64,000 nucleotides of DNA from Diphasiastrum complanatum (lineage: Eukaryota > Streptophyta > Lycopodiopsida > Lycopodiales > Lycopodiaceae). Shown here piece by piece: positions 58,601 to 64,000 of the stretch. Position numbers and translations under genes: made by a program. The stretch is taken from the NCBI GenBank assembly GCA_029204225.1, contig CM055108.1, forward strand, positions 23,532,749-23,596,748, given 5' to 3'. The notes beneath the pieces are model-generated. The model saw only the letters and a program-made list of their open reading frames with translations. It was not told where the DNA came from and searched no databases. The number at the start of each line of letters is the position of its first letter. Positions within the stretch are counted from its first letter, which is position 1.

Positions 58601-61373
58601 GGATGATTTGAACTTACAAGGATATGTGGATGCTGATTGGGCTGGAGATGTGATCGAAGATCTACTACAGGTTATGTTTTTAGTCTTGGTTCTAGTGCTA
58701 TCTCTTGGAGTTCAAAGAAGCAGCATACTATTGCTTTATCATCTACAGAGGCAGAATATCGAGCTATTACGAGTGCAATATGTGAAGCAATATGGTTATG
58801 AAGGATTCTACATGATCTACATAGGGTACAAGATTCACCTACGGTACTTCAGTGCGACAATCAGAGTTGTATTAAACTGGTGAAAAATCCAGTTTTGCAC
58901 AGCAGGACAAAGCATATTGAAGTACAACAACACTTCATCAGAGAGAAAATTCAAAGTGATGAAGTGGAGCTTATCTATTGCCATACGCAAGAGCAAGTTG
59001 CGGATATCCTTACCAAAGGACTTGGCAAAGAAAAATTTCAGAAGTTTGAGAACTTTTTCTGGTCAGATACACGTATCATTGTTATTGTCCTGCCCATTAA
59101 CTTAAAGATAGCGATGGGGTTCTTGATATTTATATTTGCCAAAGATTGAAGGCTTTTCTACATGCAACAAGTTTCTAGTTATAGATGTCATTTGTCATTT
59201 TAGACCTAGGATGTGATTATCATGTCATGCCAGATGGTTTTAGGTTGTAATGAGAAAAAGGCTTAGATCAGGGACAAATATTGGGTAAAGGCTACCACAT
59301 CTAGATTTTGTTTCAGCAGAGCTTCACCTGCTATTTTTTATGGATCTTAGATGTAGATGGCTATTGCTGACATGGAATCTTTGAAGGTTTTTTGTTTGAA
59401 ATGACATGTCCCTAGGCAGTTATAGAAATAAGTGCCAGAATTTGTGATACAAATTCTAGATGGAGTTACTAGTTCTTATTTAGTTGTAGTGCGCCCACCT
59501 ACATGCATAAGCCTTAAAAAACGAATTTACTATAAATAGAATGGCCCCTAAAATAGCACGCAGGCATGGCCAAACTATCATTAAGGGGTATCAAATAAAC
59601 ATTAATTCCTAACACTCCCCCTTAATGTTTACTTTGTTATCTATTACTCCTAGAAGTTCTTAAATCGCATTCAAGGTATTTCCAAATCCTGAATGATATA
59701 TGGAAACCATCACTCATGGGACAAAAAATTTCAAAGAGGTATTAGTACCATTCATACATAAGGATTGAATGAGGTCTGAACTTACCTGAAATTCTTCATA
59801 AGGACTCAAATATGGATTCACATAATCAAGTGCAACAACTAATCCAACTGCAACCTGCACAATCAACATGACTTCCATGCATTCAATTATGGCTTGCTGA
59901 CATGCTCAATCGTTGTGAAATTTATCATTTGTTATTCACAAATTAAATTGATATGTAAAGAGCTACAGTCAATGCATAAACTCGATATGTGCATGATTGG
60001 TGACATTAATGCAACAGAAGGATAGGAATTAAGAAAAAGTTATTATCCTAAAAATCCATAACTCTCTTGAATACCACTTTGAATGCTTAACATTTTTTAA
60101 GAACAACAGAGGGACGTTGCCATTTAAAGCCCAGACATCTTGGTTATTTATAGATCGAGTGAGATTTCCAAAGCACAGGTTCCACACACTTGAGATCAGA
60201 AGGAACATACATCTCCACCTTAGAATCCCTTTTTTTTTTAAGAACAGATACTTCTTCTGAAGCTAATTTTCAATATCAGTTATATAAAATATAGAGCAGT
60301 AACACTAATTGGTATTTCCACCAAAGCTCAGCATGCTCTGAATTTTACTGAGTGAAAATTTCCTCGAATCTTGACTATGAAACCAAAATGATGAGTTAAT
60401 CAGCCAAAAAACCTTCAGAGCAATAGGAGCTGGCAGCTGCCTTTTTGCAGCAAACACAACTTATTCAGTGCAGTAGGGAACAATAACACTACAAATTGGG
60501 CAACAGTCAACTAAGAATACAAGATTCAAAGTTGACAGTCCGTACATCACACATTACAGAACTGCCATATGAAGCTGGAAAATCAATTTCATAAAAAACA
60601 ACCACTGTTTTCTTGTTAGCATTGCCTGCTTCAATGTGCAAATTATACTTTTCTTCCCCTCGGAGCCATGTGATTTGGGCATCACAACCTTGGATGAAAT
60701 GCTTTCATACTCGAAGAAAAACTTCATCACCCTTATATTCCCTCTGCACTTTACCGTTCTTGCTTCCACCAACGATGGTGATGGATCACAAAGCACTACC
60801 GCAAGACTTCATGTCACATAACAGGCATTTTTTACTTAGTAGTAACAACTCACGTCCTTGAAGTAAAAAGGCCCGCACATACATCCGGAAATCAATAAAG
60901 CCACAAAGAGAAGGGCATACACTGACAAGCATGACTTGAACTTCAGCTTAATCAAAAAAACAAAAAGTCACTTTCGCCTTGCGAAAACCATCAAGTTTAT
61001 TGACATGATCTATGTAGAAAATCACCCAAATCTGCCCCTAGAATTCCCAACAGATCACTAACTTGATTGCAAATGATAAAATGACTTTGGAAAGTTTCAA
61101 ATCCACAGACAAATTCCGTTAACAAAAAGCTCCAATGCCATTCTGTTAGGAGCACTGGAGCAGAACATGGAGACATAGCTGCTATGATTTTCCACTGCTA
61201 AAATTCAATGTCAGAGTTTCAAATTTCAATCAAAACCAGAGAAGGTGGTCACGTGCCTGAAGGTTGTCCATGTGATAGAGAAAAGAACCACCATAAGTTT
61301 TCATTTTTAGTGGCCAGCCTAGGGTATGAAGCACAAATCCAGGCTGATGCTTATGCTGTTCCACCTCCCAAAC
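28149..61373 (-). CDS. ETFQO: Electron transfer flavoprotein:ubiquinone oxidoreductase, 11 C-terminal exons
   Basis: A mitochondrial inner-membrane flavoprotein that passes electrons from electron transfer flavoprotein to ubiquinone; in plants it supports branched-chain amino acid, lysine and phytol breakdown during carbon starvation. Exons in transcript order: 61257-61373, 59786-59854, 56686-56778, 56468-56570, 37609-37742, 35756-35805, 33625-33691, 33355-33434, 28726-28854, 28359-28425, 28149-28232. All phases agree, giving 330 codons plus stop with no frameshift. Landmarks: TYGGSFLYH (quinone-pocket segment), [41 protein letters not shown] and four 4Fe-4S cysteines ([11 protein letters not shown], then NCLHCKAC). 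The family is usually about 600 residues, so the FAD-binding N-terminal half is missing and probably lies beyond 64000. Two introns use GC donors. Intact frames suggest a working gene. Confidence 0.96.
28359..28425 (-). CDS. ETFQO: ETFQO exon with Fe-S cysteines
   Basis: Completes Glu, then [18 protein letters not shown] and LHCK. It carries two cysteines of the CxxCxxC ferredoxin-like cluster motif. Acceptor TGTAG, donor GTATTG. Confidence 0.97.
28726..28854 (-). CDS. ETFQO: ETFQO exon with first Fe-S cysteine
   Basis: [42 protein letters not shown] plus two bases. Acceptor TACAG, donor GTAAGA. The Cys in RYCPARVYE is the first 4Fe-4S ligand. Confidence 0.97.
29340..31640 (+). pseudogene. 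Decayed gypsy element in an ETFQO intron
   Basis: The left 400 bp is pyrimidine-rich and unassigned. A protease end is visible at about 29870-29945 ([20 protein letters not shown]). A small RT trace follows near 30320-30420 ([20 protein letters not shown]). The integrase core is readable at 30620-30780 ([40 protein letters not shown]) and 30838-30910 ([20 protein letters not shown]). Later blocks are fragmented. There are many stops, and no LTRs were identified. Confidence 0.75.
31641..32532. other. Intronic, unassigned
   Basis: No protein motif or repeat boundary recognised. Confidence 0.35.
32533..32640 (+). pseudogene. Gypsy integrase fragment
   Basis: Reads [20 protein letters not shown] and YSLFMLEDF, matching the gypsy integrase segment that precedes the RPxDL-type region. 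It is too short to assign further and could be a displaced part of the element at 29.3-31.6 kb. Confidence 0.75.
32641..33354. other. Intronic, unassigned
   Basis: Nothing recognised up to the GC donor of the ETFQO intron at 33353-33354. Confidence 0.35.
33355..33434 (-). CDS. ETFQO: ETFQO exon
   Basis: [20 protein letters not shown] then ILTSLY plus two bases of an Arg codon. Acceptor GGCAG; the donor is GC (GCATGT). Confidence 0.95.
33625..33691 (-). CDS. ETFQO: ETFQO exon
   Basis: Finishes the Tyr codon and encodes [20 protein letters not shown] then LE. Acceptor TGCAG, donor GTGAAT. Confidence 0.96.
33692..35755. other. ETFQO intron with minor repeats
   Basis: Contains a degenerate ~92-bp tandem repeat (33950-34134; GAGCACCAAG and AGCTGCCAAA shared by both units) and a (GT)n microsatellite (35176-35217). 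No coding motif was recognised in the rest. Confidence 0.6.
35176..35217. repeat. (GT)n microsatellite
   Basis: About 21 uninterrupted GT units, followed by imperfect GTGTGTGAGCGTGCGCAC. Confidence 0.97.
35756..35805 (-). CDS. ETFQO: ETFQO exon
   Basis: A 50-bp exon encoding [16 protein letters not shown] plus two bases of a Tyr codon. Acceptor GGCAG, donor GTAAGT. Confidence 0.95.
35806..37608. other. ETFQO intron with GGAACG-rich palindromic islands
   Basis: Two clusters of GGAACG/CGTTCC words at about 36478-36537 and 37000-37062 border a central 460 bp. The left cluster is preceded by CATAGGTTCC (36459). This resembles a MITE with subterminal repeats, but TIRs and a target duplication were not matched. 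The remaining sequence is unassigned. Confidence 0.45.
37609..37742 (-). CDS. ETFQO: ETFQO exon
   Basis: Completes the Gly codon, then [18 protein letters not shown] and [20 protein letters not shown], ending RNYRP. Acceptor TTCAG, donor GTATGC. Confidence 0.96.
37743..38799. other. Start of the 18.7-kb ETFQO intron, unassigned
   Basis: No protein or repeat recognised before the LINE that begins near 38800. Confidence 0.35.
38800..41290 (-). pseudogene. LINE-A: endonuclease and RT N-terminus, split by a MITE
   Basis: Read right to left, the APE-type endonuclease comes first: [11 protein letters not shown] (about 41100), [20 protein letters not shown] (about 40910), [11 protein letters not shown] (about 40820) and [15 protein letters not shown] (about 40470). 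Several frame changes occur. The linker to RT and the first RT segment follow ([44 protein letters not shown]), ending near 38824 at [10 protein letters not shown]. The catalytic RT half is absent. A 718-bp hAT-like element interrupts it at 39333-40050; removing that element and one target copy restores continuity of the LINE sequence. Confidence 0.85.
39333..40050. mobile_element. hAT-like MITE (MITE-A), 718 bp
   Basis: 13-bp perfect terminal inverted repeats CATAGTTGCAGCG are flanked by an exact 8-bp duplication GTAGGAAC (39325-39332 and 40051-40058), as in the hAT superfamily. Both ends carry subterminal arrays of the palindrome-like AATCGCGATTCG, next to A-rich tracts. A GC-rich core with GGGGGC/GCCCCC words lies at about 39700-39800. 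There is no transposase gene, so it is non-autonomous. It sits inside the RT-linker region of LINE-A. Confidence 0.9.
41516..41710. mobile_element. MITE-B, partial relative of MITE-A
   Basis: It starts CATAGATGCCCAGCG, similar to the MITE-A TIR, then has its own subterminal palindromes (TTTCAGAAATGCGTTTCTGA) and A/T runs. From about 41612 it shares the inner block GGCAATATGGGTAT, GTGAAAGCTCT and GTGTAGTTTGCCGA with the reverse complement of about 39866-39940. The other end was not found, so it is truncated or diverged. Confidence 0.7.
41781..41893. repeat. (CT)n microsatellite
   Basis: Slightly interrupted CT run (CG and CA variants near 41797-41811, CTAT near 41852), then pure CT to 41893. 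Confidence 0.95.
42050..42400 (-). pseudogene. LINE RT fragment
   Basis: Reads [20 protein letters not shown] then [20 protein letters not shown] and LVQMERFSS on the minus strand. This is the same RT thumb-side segment found in the other LINE copies (43.9 and 52.6 kb). It is 5' and 3' truncated, and the CT microsatellite lies to its left. Confidence 0.8.
42401..43440 (+). pseudogene. LINE-B 3' part with C-terminal zinc motif and tail
   Basis: Only the C-terminal region is present. [19 protein letters not shown] is followed after a frame change by [18 protein letters not shown]. Then comes a Cys/His zinc-binding motif ([31 protein letters not shown]) and a basic, low-complexity tail ending [10 protein letters not shown] (stop at 43194-43196). 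The 3' UTR ends at about 43440 in repeated TTCTAA units, which act as the tail of this LINE family. Confidence 0.82.
43455..44916 (+). pseudogene. LINE-D: RT core to C-terminus, 5'-truncated
   Basis: Starts inside RT ([16 protein letters not shown], about 43460), then [20 protein letters not shown]. The catalytic motif [10 protein letters not shown] is at 43679-43708, followed by [19 protein letters not shown] and [12 protein letters not shown]. Stops occur at 43559, 43926 and later, with frame changes after 44080. The zinc motif ([20 protein letters not shown]) lies at 44657-44717. It begins 15 bp after the TTCTAA tail of LINE-B in the same orientation. Confidence 0.85.
44917..47373. other. 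Intronic sequence, largely unassigned
   Basis: Holds a short minus-strand ORF (44935-45033, 32 codons, acidic and Ser-rich, begins [14 protein letters not shown]) and a 20-bp tandem duplication (45481-45527, AATTCAATAAAAAAGAAAAA twice). The part left of 47374 is the internal leader of the minus-strand LTR element whose primer site is at 47374-47385. No gag was recognised. Confidence 0.4.
47374..47880 (-). mobile_element. Minus-strand copia primer site and LTR
   Basis: GCTCTGATACCA (47374-47385) is the reverse complement of the initiator-Met primer site. The adjoining LTR starts on the plus strand as TGTAAGAAAAGC at 47387 and has a minus-strand TATATATAG element near 47648. The outer LTR end is not certain. 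No pol gene on the left can be tied to it. Confidence 0.6.
47900..47996. repeat. Palindromic GGTTCGAA island
   Basis: Repeated GGTTCGAA/TTCGAACC words, including CGGTTCGAACCGGCCGG, in a 90-bp stretch between an LTR and a LINE fragment. It resembles the subterminal arrays of MITE-A in style but has a different core word. No TIR or target duplication was found. Confidence 0.6.
47997..48317 (-). pseudogene. LINE fragment, RT-linker region
   Basis: Minus-strand [20 protein letters not shown], then [20 protein letters not shown] and [15 protein letters not shown]. This is the endonuclease-RT linker of the same LINE family as LINE-A. A GA microsatellite lies 60 bp to its right. Confidence 0.8.
48379..48446. 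repeat. (AG)n microsatellite
   Basis: Pure AG run of 34 units. The Leu-Ser tail of the minus-strand ORF at 48450 runs into it. Confidence 0.97.
48447..49122 (-). pseudogene. Gag-like or unknown ORF with two early stops
   Basis: A minus-strand frame opens [12 protein letters not shown] at 49122, meets two in-frame stops (after GAK and after PWL) and then stays open from [15 protein letters not shown] (48981) for about 175 codons. Readable parts are [35 protein letters not shown] and [19 protein letters not shown]. The style (aromatic start, then an Arg-rich helix near the end) recalls plant retrotransposon gag-like proteins, but I cannot name the family. It runs into the AG microsatellite and lies downstream of a gypsy integrase in the same orientation. 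Confidence 0.4.
49440..49745. repeat. Array of CTGCGAGGGTTC motifs in both orientations
   Basis: Direct copies at 49448, 49489, 49508, 49630 and 49660 (CTGCGAGRGTTC, with variation), inverted copies GAACTCTCGC/T at about 49520, 49690 and 49731. Spacing is irregular. Confidence 0.85.
49746..50156. other. Region between the motif array and the gypsy integrase
   Basis: Probably the 3' non-coding part of the minus-strand gypsy element. No polypurine tract or LTR end was identified. Confidence 0.35.
50157..51290 (-). pseudogene. Gypsy integrase, nearly complete, one frameshift
   Basis: Zinc-binding region with [15 protein letters not shown], core [18 protein letters not shown] (first Asp), [17 protein letters not shown] (second Asp) and [17 protein letters not shown] (Glu). 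The C-terminal domain follows ([45 protein letters not shown], stop at 50157). A frameshift near 50830 separates the front (to 50815) from the rest (from 50891). The catalytic triad is intact. RT and gag are missing on its right, where LINE-C begins at about 51300. Confidence 0.9.
51300..54012 (-). pseudogene. LINE-C: near full span with endonuclease-RT deletion
   Basis: The N-terminal ORF starts [20 protein letters not shown] at 54012 and leads to [19 protein letters not shown] and the first endonuclease block (MKTHE-like [32 protein letters not shown]). It then jumps directly to RT ([20 protein letters not shown]), so about 450 codons are missing. RT continues [20 protein letters not shown] and [13 protein letters not shown]. 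The 352-codon frame 52961-51903 holds [15 protein letters not shown] (catalytic) and [15 protein letters not shown]-terminal parts to about 51480 are frame-shifted. A small tandem repeat (AGTAGTGAGCTCGG units, 53195-53256) interrupts RT. Confidence 0.87.
54101..54134. repeat. (GA)n-(GAA)n microsatellite
   Basis: AG units at 54101-54114 followed by GAA units to 54134, in the 5' non-coding part of LINE-C. It is followed by TTTTCCATGCCAAAAGGCAT, also seen right of the AG run at 48446. Confidence 0.9.
54380..54840 (-). pseudogene. LINE ORF1-like fragment
   Basis: Read on the minus strand: a coiled-coil-like start ([13 protein letters not shown]-type, 54840-54760), then [40 protein letters not shown] and REALR near 54655-54470. 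The order resembles the RRM-like nucleic-acid-binding ORF1 of plant LINEs. It sits upstream (in LINE sense) of LINE-C and may be its ORF1, although it is broken and frame-shifted. Confidence 0.5.
54854..55550 (-). pseudogene. LINE RT fragment
   Basis: Minus-strand blocks: [11 protein letters not shown] near 55530, a degraded DADDVAL-like catalytic region near 55445, [18 protein letters not shown] at about 55150-55100, and [20 protein letters not shown] at about 55035-54975. It is strongly frame-shifted and ends next to a GA microsatellite on the right. Confidence 0.75.
55554..55616. repeat. (GA)n microsatellite
   Basis: Pure GA run of about 31 units at the right edge of a LINE RT fragment. 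Downstream, AAAGTATATAAGAC and AGGTCAAGTGTGATAG resemble the sequence after the GA run at 54134. Confidence 0.95.
55620..56467. other. End of the 18.7-kb ETFQO intron, unassigned
   Basis: No protein motif recognised. Up to the donor of the ETFQO exon at 56468. Confidence 0.4.
56468..56570 (-). CDS. ETFQO: ETFQO exon
   Basis: [19 protein letters not shown] then [15 protein letters not shown] plus one base of a Gly codon. Acceptor AACAG, donor GTGTAA. The next intron is 18,725 bp. Confidence 0.96.
56686..56778 (-). CDS. ETFQO: ETFQO exon
   Basis: 31 codons: [20 protein letters not shown], then [11 protein letters not shown]. Acceptor ACACAG, donor GTCTAC (weak). Phase 0. Confidence 0.95.
56779..57600. 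other. ETFQO intron with an 84-bp tandem duplication
   Basis: 79 identical bases occur at 57069-57147 and 57153-57231 (CTTTGTCATATCG start). The rest is unassigned. Confidence 0.7.
57612..59060 (+). pseudogene. copia-3, internally deleted
   Basis: Gag C-terminus ([20 protein letters not shown]) with a lysine run encoded by an AAG repeat, and the zinc knuckle [19 protein letters not shown]. The protease is missing; the frame passes into the pre-integrase region ([30 protein letters not shown]) and the integrase start ([18 protein letters not shown]), with a stop after FVDD at 58341. Further integrase is broken. RT is lost: near 58605 it jumps to RNase H ([50 protein letters not shown]), which needs several frame changes. 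It lies inside an ETFQO intron on the opposite strand. Confidence 0.9.
59085..59614 (-). repeat. Minus-strand copia 3' LTR (approximate)
   Basis: On the minus strand TTAAGGGGGAG (polypurine tract, 59615-59625) precedes TGTTAGGAATTAATG, a copia LTR start. A minus-strand TATTTATAG core-promoter-like element lies near 59540. The left limit is estimated from where copia-3 RNase H ends. No matching pol gene is present on its right. Confidence 0.5.
59786..59854 (-). CDS. ETFQO: ETFQO exon
   Basis: 23 codons, [20 protein letters not shown] then EFQ. Acceptor TGCAG, donor GTAAGT. Both edges are in phase 0. Confidence 0.95.
60511..60786 (-). pseudogene. Coding-like frame with one stop, unrecognised
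   Basis: One minus-strand frame reads [20 protein letters not shown], then EVFLRV, a [43 protein letters not shown] and [15 protein letters not shown], ending at TGA 60511-60513. Composition is that of a folded, beta-rich protein and is kept across the stop. It lies in an ETFQO intron on the same strand, but it does not resemble ETFQO. It may be a captured exon or a gene relic. Function unknown. Confidence 0.4.
61257..61373 (-). CDS. ETFQO: ETFQO exon (most 5' found)
   Basis: 39 codons in phase 0: [20 protein letters not shown], then [17 protein letters not shown]. The acceptor is inferred at AAG (61374-61376) from homology and is the weakest of the set. The donor is GC (GCACGT). Confidence 0.9.
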
Positions 61374-61640
61374 CTTCAAGATTTACAGATCAACTTGATC
61401 AGAAAGCGAATGTAATAAAGATAAGCATTCTGTCAATCTGATCTACTTGCAAAAGGGCTCTGGACGTCAGCAATAAGTTCTGTATGCACTCGTATTTTCT
61501 CAAAAAGCACATGAACAATATCCTGATCCAACATCTCAATTGTTCCAAAACTGACAGTTTATGTAAATCAAACTTTTTGTTCTCCTAACAAGGAAATTGT
61601 GTTGCTTTCAAATTTTGTAGGCAGAGTTGGCTTTTTATAT

Positions 61641-62195
61641 TGTCATGTGCTGCATGTGATTAGCCCATGAGCTTACTAATGAAATATAGCCATGGAGCTA
61701 AATTAGATTAGAGCTAGTCAATAGAACAGTTAATAAAGTGGCTCGAACAACCTCGCTATAATTGTGAATAGCGAATTAGAATAATGGTTGTAAGGCCCAA
61801 TTTAGCTAAATAAGGCCCCAAACTTATAGTAGAGGCACAAATGACCACTATAAATAGCTGAGGTCGTGCTAAATTTGGAGGCTATTGTTCATTTTGTAAT
61901 TTTGAGTTTTAAGAGATCTTGGAGCTTCCCTTGCAAAGCTTTCTTGATGAAGAAAGTGGTTCATGTGCCTAAAATCACATGAGAGCTATGATCATGCTCT
62001 AGAATCAGGCCCCTATCCTTTGAATGATCCATAATCATGAATAATGATACTTTATTATGCCTAATTTGGTGAAGTTTTGCTACTTTTAGCTATCTTCTTG
62101 ATTTTTGACTAGTTTTCTTGATTTCTTGCATTTCCATTATGATTTGATGTTAATGAATGGGTTAGATGTTTGAATGCTAAGGTTGGCACATGACA
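61641..62195 (+). repeat. 5' LTR (or solo LTR with leader) of a plus-strand LTR element
   Basis: 555 bp. It starts TGTCATGTGC and ends GCACATGACA, a perfect 10-bp inverted repeat. A TATAAATAG core lies at 61849-61857. The primer site follows at 62200. It sits in an ETFQO intron. Confidence 0.88.
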
Positions 62196-62199
62196 ATTT

Positions 62200-62211
62200 T
62201 GGTATCAGAGC
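62200..62211 (+). other. tRNA primer binding site
   Basis: TGGTATCAGAGC, four bases after the LTR end. Initiator-Met type. Confidence 0.9.
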
Positions 62212-64000
62212 ATTAGATCCTTTGCCCATCAGATATGGTGGATTTTGTTAAGTTTGGTAGAGTTACTTGTTCTAGTTTTCTTATTTTTCCAATTTCCAGC
62301 AAGTTTTGATTCAATTTTTTACCATTTAATCTTCATTTTTTGTGTAGTTTCTTGTTTTAGATCAGTAGATCTTTTGTTTAGCTTTCTGGAGGTACTAAAC
62401 TTTTCTGATTTGGAGCAATAATGACCAAGTTATGGCCATTTTAGTGATTTACTTCCATTTTTTATTAGTTATAGTTTTTGCAGTCTGTTTTTCTCCATTT
62501 TTGGCTAAACTTTTGGCCGAATTTTGTGACTGAAAATTTATAGGATCGTAGATCTCTGTCTTAGCTTGAATTTGAGCCAATTTGCAACCAATTTGGTTGA
62601 AAATTGAGAGAGATATGACAATTCTTGTGAAGGAGGTCTAAAACTAGTTTTTGGTGGAAATTTGGGAGAGAAGCACTTCAACTTTTCATTTTTTGAAGTT
62701 TTGCTTCTCTGTTAATTTTTTTCCTATTTCTTCATTCTGAAGTTTTCGTAGGTTCATTTAAAAAAAAAATCTGACCTAACCCTACCCTCACACAGCCCTA
62801 ACCCTACCTTCGCAAATTAGGTTAAGACAAAAGAAGCAAAAAACAAGAGAGATACTCTGGCCAAATTTAGTTAACCTAACCCTAGGGCCTAACTAAAAAA
62901 AAACCAAAAAACAAAACCTAAACCTATCTATACCCCGTACCTCCCTGTTGGCGTACCTCCTTCCTCTACGGCCTCCCGTACTCCTATCTACATCCTGACA
63001 TCTTGTCTCACGGGCTTCCCCACACCCCCTCTCTTTCTCCATCAATTTTGGCTTCCCCACCCCACCCCGGCCATACCCTCTCCCTCCATCTCACTTCGCA
63101 ACCCCCTCCCCTCCATTTCCTATTCTATCTCTCTCTTCACCCTTTTTCCCTCTCGGCTCCCTCCTTCCACGGCCCTCTCTCTCTCTCTAAAGCTCTTTGT
63201 CTCTGTCCGCGCAGCCAGCGCCATCACCCCTCATTTTTCCTGAATATTTCCTTTAAGATTCTTCTAGAATATTCTTTGGTATATACTCTACCTCACTTTC
63301 CAACTCAATGCCTCGAAAAAAAATTCACCGTTAAGTTTTAAATTTTCTACGGTTTCTTGTTATTCCACAAGCACACCAATGTTTCATGGAATCCAAACTT
63401 TGTTAAATCCAATTTGTAAATGTTTTTTAGAGGCCCCTTTCTAAGTCTGTTATTTCCCTTTCTTCGTGTAGCTGAACTTTTGCGTTTGATGTCAGAATTC
63501 AGTGATGTAAAAACGGAAATTGCTCAGCTCACTGCGCTGAGTACAATGATCATGATGTAGTCATCATTTTTTACTTTTTAATTTTTATTTTTTTTAGGAC
63601 CCCTTCTGTCTCAAGTTATTCACATTTTACGTTTTTATTCTTTGAACTGTCATATCTTCTACGTTTGACCTCGGATTTTGACGCAGTAAAAAGCAAAAGT
63701 GATCATTACGTCAAGCTTGACAAGATAGCAGTGGTATAAAAAAACCAAAATCAATTACTGAAACCCAAGTTGACATTTTGCCAAAAGCTACAGGTTACAT
63801 TCTTTGAGGACTCGGAATTTTGGGACGGTGGAGAAGCACAAATTTGTTACTAGCAAATTTGTGATTTTACCAATGAAATTTGCAATTGTTCTAAATTCTT
63901 CCCACTTCATTCAGTTTTGTGGACCCATAACCCACAGACTACCTGTCACTATACCATGGACACTGATAATGAATATATGTCCGACTATGAAAATGGGATG
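62212..64000 (+). other. Internal leader of the LTR element, runs off the window
   Basis: T-rich and pyrimidine-rich DNA without a gag motif. The frame 63003-63341 (Pro/Ser/Leu-rich) is low-complexity. AACCCTA-like words occur at about 62775-62815. Gag and pol, if present, would lie beyond 64000. Confidence 0.5.

Noticed and set aside
62775-62815. AACCCTA-like words as a telomere tract
   Set aside because: The words are irregular and separated; they look like chance in pyrimidine-rich leader DNA.
63003-63341. 112-codon Pro/Ser/Leu-rich ORF
   Set aside because: Low-complexity pyrimidine-rich leader of an LTR element, with no gag motif.

Overview
The window looks like nuclear DNA of a land plant with a large, transposon-rich genome. 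LTR retrotransposons use the plant initiator-Met-tRNA primer site (TGGTATCAGAGC, found four times), a CACTA transposon end and LINEs are present, and the one clear host gene has a plant-style protein sequence with very long introns. A fern or gymnosperm would fit, but the sequence alone does not fix the species. Nothing bacterial, no CRISPR array and no rRNA or tRNA gene was seen.

The main gene is split into 11 small minus-strand exons between 28149 and 61373. Joined in frame they give the C-terminal 330 residues of electron transfer flavoprotein:ubiquinone oxidoreductase (ETFQO), including its four 4Fe-4S cysteines. The N-terminal FAD-binding half was not found and probably lies beyond 64000. 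Introns range from 115 bp to 18.7 kb, two have GC donors, and most of the window from 28 to 64 kb is intron filled with transposons.

Layout: 1-3600 is mostly unassigned, with a SINE candidate and a telobox. 3604-about 6945 is a broken Ty3/gypsy element with its 3' LTR and long microsatellites. 6937-10109 is the right part of a CACTA transposon with two divergent gene remnants and a repeat-rich terminus. 10367-22774 is a Ty1/copia element with exact 5-bp target duplications, almost matching LTRs and a foreign block of about 7.8 kb in place of its reverse transcriptase. 22.8-26.3 kb holds decayed copia pieces. 26.3-28.1 kb is unassigned and includes the probable ETFQO 3' UTR.

Inside the ETFQO introns: gypsy remnants (29.3-31.6 and 32.5 kb); a LINE interrupted by a 718-bp hAT-like MITE with 8-bp target duplication (38.8-41.3 kb); further LINE copies on both strands (42-45, 48 and 51.5-55.5 kb), several next to GA/TC microsatellites; a gypsy integrase (50.2-51.3 kb); a copia element (57.6-59.1 kb); and an LTR whose primer site and leader run off the right edge (61641-64000). 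No new multi-gene system was found. The most notable signals are the hidden ETFQO gene with its GC-AG introns, a group of palindrome-rich MITE-like islands, and three unrecognised coding-like fragments (20.6, 48.4-49.1 and 60.5 kb).
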